Source: Shinella sp. UYSO24
Lineage (GTDB): Bacteria; Pseudomonadota; Alphaproteobacteria; Rhizobiales; Rhizobiaceae
DNA length: 64,000 nucleotides
Direction of reading: 5' to 3'
Assembly (NCBI GenBank): GCA_902167985.1
Contig: CABHNZ010000013.1
Span: 115,911 to 179,910 of the forward strand
This document shows, one piece after another, positions 10,529 to 17,082 of this stretch (positions are counted from its first letter, which is position 1; each line of letters starts with the position of its first letter). Both the position numbers and the translations under genes were made by a program. The notes below the pieces were generated by a model. That model was not told the origin of the DNA. It searched no databases and saw nothing but the letters and a program-made list of their open reading frames with translations.

Positions 10529-10696
10529 TTAGTGGGGAGGCTCGGCGTCGTTTGCGGCTTCCTGTACTGCGATCGCCGCCGTAAGTTCGGCGCGCGCCTG
10601 CTCCAGTTCCGCTTCGATCTGAGCGCGCTCTGCCGGGTGGCAGTGTCCGGCTTCGAGGCGTAGTTCTTCGATGTGGATTTCGAGGTCATAGGTCAT
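10529..10696 (-). CDS. 55-residue coiled-coil protein, unknown function
   Basis: This short gene starts MTYDLEIHIEEL. AAGGAG lies nine bases before this ATG and directly abuts another in-frame ATG at 10705, so 10696 is preferred. The product is acidic and helical with alternating Glu/Ala/Leu (RAQIEAELEQARAEL) and ends with TAA at 10529. Strong ribosome site, GC-rich third positions and position in the row of minus-strand plasmid genes support it as real. No family is recognised. A large structured element lies immediately upstream. Confidence 0.65.
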   Translation of the reverse strand: MTYDLEIHIEELRLEAGHCHPAERAQIEAELEQARAELTAAIAVQEAANDAEPPH

Positions 10697-10736
10697 CTTC
10701 GTCATCTCCTTGACAGTGTGAAAGATGACGGCCCGC

Positions 10737-10884
10737 GTCGTGAGGATCGGGCCGGGTCAAGGATCGCGGCCCGCGACCGCCGGAGGCGGCGAGCGGAGGA
10801 ACCGATTTTCTGACGGCGCCCTTCAGGCGTCGGCTGAAAATTGGAGGGGCCGCGATGTCCTTGAGGCGGCGCGATCCTCACGAC
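10737..10884 (-). ncRNA. Multibranched structured element (RNA or ssDNA) upstream of 55-aa gene
   Basis: The sequence folds as nested stems. The outer stem is 13 bp, perfect (10737-10749 with 10872-10884). Next comes an 11-bp helix with a 2-base bulge (10761-10771 with 10848-10860). Inside are two hairpins: a GC-rich one (10777-10781 with 10785-10789) and a 9-bp stem with one G-U pair (10802-10810 with 10836-10844) capped by a smaller stem. It could be a 5' leader of the 55-residue gene, a separate RNA, or a DNA element that folds when single-stranded. Strand is inferred from the downstream gene. No known RNA family is recognised. Confidence 0.55.
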
Positions 10885-10930
10885 AGACTTGACGTTCTGA
10901 GCAGACAGGGTTTGTCTCGTGTGGCACCAA

Positions 10931-10969
10931 AAGGAAGGATCGCGGGCTCGATGCCCGCGATCCTTCCTT
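10931..10969 (-). terminator. 17-bp perfect hairpin, terminator of DUF736 gene
   Basis: A 17-bp perfect stem (10931-10947 with 10953-10969, loop TCGAT) lies 70 bases after the DUF736 stop. On the minus strand it is followed by CCTTCCTTTTGG, a short T tract, so it fits a factor-independent terminator of minus-strand transcription. Confidence 0.7.
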
Positions 10970-11005
10970 CAATTACCCTGTCGGGCTGGCCTCATGGGCC
11001 GAAGC

Positions 11006-11027
11006 CGGCCCCGATCGCTCGGGGCCG
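11006..11027 (-). terminator. GC hairpin just after DUF736 stop
   Basis: A 9-bp stem (CGGCCCCGA, 11006-11014, with 11019-11027, loop TCGC) lies 12 bases after the DUF736 stop. There is no T tract, so alone it is a weak terminator, but it may protect the mRNA 3' end or act together with the larger hairpin at 10931. Confidence 0.45.
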
Positions 11028-11038
11028 CTCGCTTGCCG

Positions 11039-11362
11039 TCAGTTCGGGTTGTTCCAGAGGATCACCTTCTTGCTCGGATCGCCACCCGGTGCTTGCGCGA
11101 GGTTGCCGAAGATCACGCCGATCTCGGGGGCTTCCAGCTTCACGGAGAGGTATTCCTCGCCCGTCTGGCGGGCGATGCGGTTCCAGCCTGCGCCGATCTC
11201 AAAGCCGGTCTTGCGGTGGATGACGCGGTAGTCGGGAGCTTCCTCGTTTGTCTTGTTGGCATTCGGGATGATGGCGATCGGGGCGTTGACCCGGATTGTG
11301 GCGAAGACGCCTTCGAGGATGCCGTCGGTCTTCTGCGTCAGGGTTGCGATCGTGGTGGCCAT
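11039..11362 (-). CDS. DUF736 family protein
   Basis: This encodes 107 residues from MATTIATLTQKTDG; CGAAGGAGACACAACC is an excellent ribosome site and fixes the start despite an open frame upstream. The family is recognised by TLTQKTDGILEGVF, the DYRVIHRKTGFEIGAGW block and YLSVKLEAPEIG. DUF736 proteins are small, soluble, and found almost only on alphaproteobacterial plasmids and integrative elements, near DNA-processing genes. Biochemical function is unknown. It has strong hairpins on both sides and seems to be transcribed alone. Confidence 0.9.
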   Translation of the reverse strand: MATTIATLTQKTDGILEGVFATIRVNAPIAIIPNANKTNEEAPDYRVIHRKTGFEIGAGWNRIARQTGEEYLSVKLEAPEIGVIFGNLAQAPGGDPSKKVILWNNPN

Positions 11363-11443
11363 GGTTGTGTCTCCTTCGGTTGCTCGGGACCATTTCCCGA
11401 TGGCGCACGAAGAGACGACCGATCTGCTGCGGTCAGCTCGGGC

Positions 11444-11506
11444 AAATTTTGCGAATTCTATTTTCCACCAGAAGCGAAGAACTGAAATAGAATTTCGCAA
11501 AATTTT
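11444..11506 (-). promoter_or_regulatory. Long AT-rich inverted repeat upstream of DUF736
   Basis: The arms at 11444-11464 and 11484-11506 pair over about 20 bp with one bulged base, around a 19-base spacer. The region is AT-rich in a GC-rich neighbourhood and lies about 80-145 bases before the DUF736 start. The minus strand contains TAGAAT-like sequence inside the arm. It could be an operator, or a hairpin that forms a double-stranded promoter when the DNA is single-stranded. Confidence 0.45.
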
Positions 11507-12171
11507 GGCCGAGTCTTACCCCTTCAGGGGTTGGCCGCAAAAGCAGGCGGTCGTCTATACGAGCGACATAAAACGGGAAATGGTTCGGGGTAACTGAAGG
11601 CCGAGATACCCTATGGCTGCCCGGTCCATCGCCGCGGGATATTGGCCTCGCGCTTCCTGAGCGCTTAGCCGCAGTCGGGGCCAATGTTGTGCCCTCGCCT
11701 TCCCGCGGCTACTGAACGCGATAAGCACCTTTGCTCCAACATCATATTTTGCTGGTCCGCGAGGTCGATAGGCGATCGCCTCGCTGCTAGCAGACCGCGT
11801 GGCAATATCGGATGACGCGGTTGGCGTGGGGAATTGGTCCGGGCTATCGCCGATCCGCTTGCCAGCCCCTGATCATCTGGGCGGTCGGTATCCGCCGGAT
11901 ACACCACAACGATGGGCAAGGCGGACATCCGACTGTTCGGAGCCGGCTTCGCCGGTCACCACAGTAGAAAGATTGTGAATCTCTCGAAGCAGCATCTAAG
12001 GCGAATTGCTTCCTCCCGCGTTGAAAGCGCCGGACGCAGAAGGGGTGCAACCGACGTTTAGGGAACCGATTGGTGGTCGTCCACACCGAGAAACCCTGAC
12101 TATTGATCAGCGTGGAAGTTCGGGTGATAACGGGGAGAGTTCTGGAAGTCTAACGATGAGAGGGTTCTGTG
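11507..12171. other. Intergenic stretch without recognisable gene
   Basis: There are about 665 bases with only short, compositionally odd frames on both strands and no homology I can recognise. It separates DUF736 from the damaged pyrF and may be debris of an older insertion or deletion, but nothing identifies it. Confidence 0.5.
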
Positions 12172-13066
12172 ATGTCATCGATTTCATGGATAGAGCTAGT
12201 TCAGCAGAACACCGCCAGATATGGCGAACTTGTTGCCGGCATCGACCCCTCACTTTCCGAGATCCCTTCTTTTTGGGCAAGACGACCCTGAATGGATCAG
12301 CCGTTTTGTCGACTTCGTTCTCGACACGATCGAGGGACAAGTCGGGTTTGTGAAATTCCAGAGCGCTTAATTTGAGGCATGTGGCCTTGCCGGCCTCACG
12401 GCCCTTTCCCTCGGCATGAAGCGCGCGAAGGCTGCTGGTATCGGTGTGATCCTCGACGCTAAAAGAGGCGACATCGGAGCCACCGCCGCCGCCTATGCGC
12501 GCGCCTATCTGACACCGGCGTCAGAAGGAGGGTCTGGCGACTTTGAGGCTGATTGCCTGACCGTGAATCCTTTGATGGGGCCCGACACGCTCGAACCATT
12601 TGCCGAATGTGCCAAACGATACGGGAAAGGCTTGTTCGTGCTCTGCCGCACGTCCAATCCGGGAGCGGGATGGCTACAGGACAGAATGACGGGGAACCGG
12701 CCGATTTCCGATCATGTTGCCGAACTCATCGGCGGGATCGGCCGAGGAAATGACGAAAGCTTGAACCCAATTGGTGCGGTCATCGGAGCAACCGTTCCAC
12801 ATGAAGGACGACGACTGCGAATGCTCTTGCCTCACACCATCATTCTGGCGCCTGGCTTAGGGGCACAGGGCGGCGACGCGAGCAGCATCAATGCACTTCG
12901 TGGCAGACAATTGGGCGACCTTTTGGTTCCTGTTTCTCGGGGATTGACGAGCGTTGCTGATCGGCAGATTTCGCCAGAAGATTACCGCGAACTGGTTTTG
13001 AGCCGGATTGCCGGATTTAAACATGCCATAATTCATCACCCCGCCTCTCGGGCGATAGTTTCCTGA
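12172..13066 (+). pseudogene. pyrF: Orotidine 5'-phosphate decarboxylase, type 2, degenerate
   Basis: OMP decarboxylase makes UMP in pyrimidine synthesis. The start region MSSISWIELVQQNTARYG leads to AGIDPSLSEIPSFW. The frame then shifts by one base near 12280 (insertion of one or loss of two), continues with EGQVGFVKFQSA, meets an in-frame TAA at 12368-12370 where the family has an aromatic residue, and goes on with the catalytic core LDAKRGDIGATAAAYARAY and CLTVNPLMGPDTLEPF. The C-terminal phosphate-binding part (APGLGAQGGDA) is present. Corrected length is about 297 residues, normal for the type 2 (mycobacterial) family. A base substitution plus a shift suggests real decay. It is likely a redundant plasmid copy. 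Confidence 0.85.
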
Positions 13067-13220
13067 AAAGGGAACTCGCAATGCTCGTGCGCGAGTGATG
13101 GTTTTGAAACCGAATTCGCGACACGCGCGGCTATAGAACAGGCATTCCGCACGTAGACCTCACAACGACTGACATTTGCGACGGATTTTCCTCTGAATTT
13201 TCAGCGCGCCCAATAGAGAA

Positions 13221-13285
13221 GTCGCCGATTTTTCCTTGGTGCTTGAAACGATCGGCGACAGATGTCATATTATGGGCGACAGATG
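13221..13285 (+). promoter_or_regulatory. Repeated GGCGAC operator upstream of Xre/RES pair
   Basis: There are three copies of a GGCGAC core: inverted at 13221-13226 (GTCGCCGAT) and direct at 13254 and 13275. The two direct copies extend to the 11-base repeat GGCGACAGATG (13254-13264, 13275-13285), exactly 21 bp apart, two helical turns. The first two form the 9-bp inverted repeat GTCGCCGAT / ATCGGCGAC. This fits cooperative self-repression by the Xre antitoxin, as in other toxin-antitoxin operons. Confidence 0.6.
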
Positions 13286-13300
13286 ACGCAGGAGACAGTG

Positions 13301-13783
13301 ATGGCCGTCGCAGCAAAAGCACCTTCTTCAACGACACGCGGCGGGGAATTGCAAAAGATCGAGGCTCTACTCGGTGGCGCTCGCGTGCTGTCGCGCCGGC
13401 TTACAACAGCGCTCGACGCACATGAATTGCTGCTGATCGGATTGCCGGCCTCCGCGGTCGATCACCTCGTCGGAAGCCTGGTCTTTATCGGCAAGACCGA
13501 GTCCCTCGAAAAGGCCGTCGGTATGAGCCTCAGGACATGGCAACGCCGAAAGGATGCGCCGTCCAAGCCGCTGAGCCAAGAGCAGAGCGGTCGGGCATGG
13601 AAGTTCGCCGAAATCCTGTCGAAGGCAACGGACGTGCTGGGAACGCAGGCGGAAGCTGAGCAATGGCTGGAACGTCCGGCCATCGGGCTCGACCAGCGCC
13701 GCCCGATCGATCTACTGGGGACGCCTGCCGGTGTCGAGTTGGTCGAGGATTATCTGGAACGGCTCGAATACGGCGTCTATGCA
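13301..13783 (+). CDS. Xre/ParS-type antitoxin (MbcA/DUF2384 fold)
   Basis: I take ATG 13301 (MAVAAKAPSS) because GCAGGAGACAGTG precedes it; in-frame starts at 13262 and 13283 are possible. The product is 161 residues with an N-terminal helical region and the C-terminal toxin-binding domain seen as LEKAVGMSLRTWQRRK, then a helical block and LGTPAGVELVEDYLERLEYG, the hallmark ending of antitoxins paired with RES toxins. Its stop overlaps the RES start (ATGA). Given as ending at 13783 plus the TGA to 13786. It should neutralise the toxin and repress the operon through the repeats upstream. Confidence 0.9.
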
Positions 13784-14292
13784 TGACGCCTTTGCCGATT
13801 GCACTTGGGGGTTCCGAGCTGATCGCATGGCGGCTCGACCAAGCCGCTTATGCCCCGACATGGGATAGCGGTGAAGGCGCTTATCGTGTCGGCGGTCGCT
13901 GGAACAGCAAGGGCGTGCGGGCAATCTATTGCTCCATCGACCCGTCGACGGCGATCCTTGAGGTCGCTGTCCATAAGGGTTTTCGGACACTCGACACAGT
14001 CCCACATATCCTGACGGCGGCTGTCATCGCCGACACCTCCGCGGTGCATGTCGTCGATCCCGTCACCGTTCCCAATCCGAACTGGCTTCGGCCCGGCATC
14101 CCGAGCGCCGGTCAGCAAGCGTTCGGCGACGACCTGCTGCGGCAGCATCGTTTTGTCGCAATCCCAAGCGCGGTGTCCACTCATAGCTGGAACCTGATCT
14201 TTGTCGCCGGCCAGGCGGGCGGCAGCTATTCGCTGAAGTTCCAGGAGACTTTCGCCCTTGATACCCGTCTCCACCCGCCGGCGGCGGTCTAA
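13783..14292 (+). CDS. RES-domain toxin
   Basis: RES toxins degrade or ADP-ribosylate using NAD+ and so stop growth when the antitoxin is lost. The 169-residue product shows the family residues in order: AWRL near the N-terminus, GGRWNSKG (conserved Arg), IYCSIDPSTAILEVAVH (conserved Glu), and SAVSTHSWNLIF (conserved Ser). Length is normal. It is coupled to the antitoxin by a 4-base overlap. The pair sits among plasmid maintenance genes, so an addiction role is likely. Confidence 0.92.
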   Translation: MTPLPIALGGSELIAWRLDQAAYAPTWDSGEGAYRVGGRWNSKGVRAIYCSIDPSTAILEVAVHKGFRTLDTVPHILTAAVIADTSAVHVVDPVTVPNPNWLRPGIPSAGQQAFGDDLLRQHRFVAIPSAVSTHSWNLIFVAGQAGGSYSLKFQETFALDTRLHPPAAV

Positions 14293-14403
14293 TCGCTAGA
14301 ACTTGTGGAAAGGTGACTAAGGCAGCCGCGAGTGAGGCACGAACCGCGTGACAGCGGGTTATCCCGGTGGAAAGGATTTCGTTCCGACAGAAAAGGGACT
14401 CCA

Positions 14404-14682
14404 ATGACCACGACCAACGAAATCGCAGACAAAATTGCCGCCGAACACAGCCTGACCAAAGCTCAAGGCAAAGCTGTCGTTGAAGCGGTATTTTCCGCTA
14501 TCACGGCCGCAGCAACGTCCGGTGCGGAAACGTCCATCCCCGGCTTTGGAAAGTTTAAGGTAAAGGACACTCCGGAACGCGAAGCGCGCAATCCCGCAAC
14601 CGGGGCGACGATCAAGGTGGCGGCACAGAAAAAGGTGGCCTTCACTCCGGCGAAGGCGCTCAAGGATGCGCTGAACAAGTAG
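14404..14682 (+). CDS. HU-family DNA-binding protein
   Basis: This histone-like protein bends DNA as a dimer. It is 92 residues: N-terminal helices (EIADKIAAEHSLTKAQGKAVVEAV), the turn SIPGFGKFKVKDTPEREARNPATG, in which the RNPATG arm tip is diagnostic, and the C-terminal VAAQKKVAFTPAKALKDALN. AAAGGGACTCCA gives the ribosome site. It lies 111 bases after the RES gene and convergent with DUF2493. A plasmid-encoded HU may help pack or remodel plasmid DNA. Confidence 0.95.
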   Translation: MTTTNEIADKIAAEHSLTKAQGKAVVEAVFSAITAAATSGAETSIPGFGKFKVKDTPEREARNPATGATIKVAAQKKVAFTPAKALKDALNK

Positions 14683-14720
14683 TCTCGGGAGACAAGCGCG
14701 CGATGGCGTTTCGCGACGAC

Positions 14721-14740
14721 GATGGCGCTCACGCGCCATC
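14721..14740. terminator. Hairpin between convergent HU and DUF2493 genes
   Basis: An 8-bp perfect stem, GATGGCGC (14721-14728) with GCGCCATC (14733-14740), loop TCAC, overlaps the DUF2493 stop and follows HU by about 40 bases. There is no clear T tract, so bidirectional termination is only plausible. Confidence 0.4.
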
Positions 14741-15669
14741 TCCTTTGAGTTCCCAGACAGTGATGCCAAGCCGGCGGGCCTTGTCACGCAGGTTGTTGGT
14801 AATGCCAGAACCGGGGAAGACGATGATGCCCGATGGCATGACCGAAAGCATGTCGTCGTTGCGGCGAAACGGGGCAGCCTTGGCGTGCTTGTTCCAGTCG
14901 GGTTTGAAGGCGATCTGGGTAACCTTGCGGGCCTCGGCCCAGCACGCGGCGATACGTTCGGCGCCTTTCGGCGAGCCGCCGTGCAGCAGGATCATGTCGG
15001 AGTGCTTGGCATGGACCTTGTCGAGCGCGCCCCAGATCCGGTCGTGATCGTTGTAGTCCATGCCACCGCCGAAGGCGATCTTGGTTCGGCCGGAATTAGC
15101 ACAGTGTTTTCGGCGTGCCGGCGGGCAGAAAGGAAATCTCTGCTGTCAATCATCGCCGCGGTCATGTTGGCGTGGTTGACCTTGGAACCGGTGCGCGGTC
15201 GCCACGCGGAGCCGGTCTGCGCCTCGAAGAGATCGGCTGCATAGTCGCGCATGAACTCAAATGCGTTGCGACGTTCAAGCAGTGTTATGCCCTCGATGAC
15301 ATTGCGCTCAAGCTCAACGCTTTTCACCTCCGAGCCGTCCTGCTCGCGCTGGCCGGTGCGCTGGGCGTCCTCGTTGCGCTGAAGTTCGCGCTGGATACGC
15401 TCGCCGGCGCGGTGGAAGAGATTGACCGTCGACCAGAGCAGGTCTTCGAGATCTGGCTCCAGCCGCGTGTCGCCGAGCATTTCGAACATCGCTGAGAACA
15501 TCGCGGTCAGCGCCGACTGGACAACCGGCTCCTCGGGCAGTGGGCGCGGGTCCGGCTCGTCCTGGAAGGGGCGGTAGCCAAAGACCTGCATCTCGTAGAT
15601 GACGCGGTCGGTCGGGGAAGACGCGTGGTCGGGTTCGAAGGTGTCGTCGATGGGAAGGGTGAGGTTCAT
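14729..15669 (-). CDS. DUF2493-family protein (one-base frameshift)
   Basis: Start ATG 15669 (MNLTLPIDD) has ACGGAGACAATC before it. Residues 1-190 form a helical N-terminal region usual for rhizobial plasmid versions. After a frame break at about 15090-15093 (one base missing) the DUF2493 domain follows: KIAFGGGMDYNDHDRIW, ILLHGGSPKGAERIAACWA, MLSVMPSGIIVFPGSGITNNL. This is a Rossmann-like, SLOG-related nucleotide-binding fold. Corrected length 313 residues. Ligand and role are unknown. It stands downstream of the structured element at 15793-15896. Confidence 0.85.
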
Positions 15670-15688
15670 GATTGTCTCCGTCGGTTTG

Positions 15689-15707
15689 GGCCGCGCCTCT
15701 CGCGGCC
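15689..15707. other. 7-bp GC hairpin in the DUF2493 leader
   Basis: GGCCGCG (15689-15695) pairs with CGCGGCC (15701-15707) around the loop CCTCT, 20 bases upstream of the DUF2493 start. It is small and of unknown function, and may be part of a longer folded leader. Confidence 0.4.
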
Positions 15708-15792
15708 TGACGGCGATCCCTGTCCAGGCGGCGGGCGGGCCGGAACCGCGAGCGCAGCGAAGCGGCCAGCGCAGCGCCGGGCGGTGAGGGAG

Positions 15793-15896
15793 GGTTTCTT
15801 GGCCCGCGAGGAGCGCCGGCCGACGCATCGGCCCGAAACCGGGAACGGTTTCGGAACAACCGATGCGGACTAAAGAGCCGGCGCGGGGAAGAAACC
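15793..15896 (-). ncRNA. Long nested hairpin element upstream of DUF2493
   Basis: Four perfect stems nest in one arm: GGTTTCTT (15793-15800) with 15889-15896; GCGCCGGC (15813-15820) with 15877-15884; GCATCGG (15825-15831) with 15860-15866; CCGAAACC (15833-15840) with 15847-15854, apical loop GGGAAC. Together they make 31 paired positions in 104 bases. It lies between the toprim gene and DUF2493, about 125 bases before the latter. It may be an RNA, an mRNA leader, or a single-strand DNA structure. Confidence 0.55.
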
Positions 15897-16041
15897 TGAC
15901 CGATCCGCTGAAGGCCAGACCGCCGACTGGTAAGGGTCGCCTCTCGGCAGGCCCGCAGGCGCGCACCACCCGGGCGGAGGCCGACAGGACCCGCTCTGCC
16001 AGCCACGCCCAGGCCCCGTCCGCATCCCCTCCTCGCCCGCA

Positions 16042-17077
16042 CTACGAGGGAAGAAGGAACCCGACGTCTTCCGGTGCGAGCTGGCCCCGGAGATTTGCGA
16101 TGAGCCTTTCAGGCCCAAGCCGGCGCAGATCCTCGTTGAAGTCGCCGAGATCCGGCGTGAGCACAAGCGGCAGGATGCCGAGCGCCTGCACCCGGTGGCT
16201 CAGTCCCTCGATCCCATTCCGGCCCGCGGCATCTGCATCAGCGGCTACGTAGAGACGCAGACACCCGGCTGGTGGCCGGAAGGCGGCAAGGTGATTGGCC
16301 GTCAGCGCCGAGACCACAGGCATGCGGGGCATCACATGCGAGAGCGACAACATGCTTTCGAGCCCCTCGCCTGCCGCCATGACGGGCACGGGGCCGTCAA
16401 CGGGGAAGCGGAACCGCACGGCGTTGCCGAGCAGCCCGCCCAGCGCGCGGCGGGGATCCTCGACCCGAGCTTTGCCGTCGCCGTCTGGATCGAGCCAGGT
16501 ACGATGCACGCCCGTGACCGTGCCCGCTTGGTCGGTTACCGCTGCGATCAGCGCGGGATAACTGCTGGTTCCGCCGCTGACCAGATCGCGATAGTAGCAG
16601 GACGGGTGGAACCGGAGCGAGGAATGTAGAGATGCGCGCAGGATGCCGCGTTGACGCAGATAGCTGTCCGCCAGAGTGCCAGCGAGCGGCTTCGTCATTT
16701 GGAACAGGCGTCTTGCACGTTCCGCGGCCGGCCTTTCAACCGGCTGGCTGTCGAGCCTGTCATCCCGGCCGGAAGAGACAGGGCCGACCCGTGGTTCGTT
16801 GAGGAAACGCCGAGCCTCGTCTGCAACATCGCGGAACTCGATCAGTCCGCAGGTCTCCCGCACGAGGTCGAGCAGGTCGCCATATTGAGAAGTCGCCGCG
16901 TCTGCCCACCGCCCCGCTCGCGGGCCGTGAGATGAACGTAGAGAGACTTTCCCTTGCTGTTGGCGACGTCGCGACGACCCAGTAATTGCCGGCCCGGCAT
17001 CCGGCGGAGAGGTAGTGACTGCAGACCGCCTCGGCGTCGCGCGCCAGACGGTCTGAAAGTTCGGAAGCTGACAGCAT
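16042..17077 (-). CDS. Toprim-domain primase-like protein (two one-base frameshifts)
   Basis: Start ATG 17077 gives MLSASELSDRLARDAEAVCSHYLSAG. One base is missing at 16978-16980 (CCC run) and one at 16912-16915 (CCCC run). Restoring both joins GNYW, RRDVANSKGKSLYVHL and GRWADAATSQYGDLLDLV in one frame of 345 residues. The C-terminal toprim-like domain has AAGEGLESMLSL, a conserved acidic region with LRLYVAADADAAGRNG (DxD) and LTPDLGDFNEDL. Such proteins are primase/topoisomerase-like and are standard neighbours of the plasmid strawberry-notch helicase. It begins five bases after that gene, so the two form an operon. Confidence 0.85.
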
Positions 17078-17082
17078 GGCGG

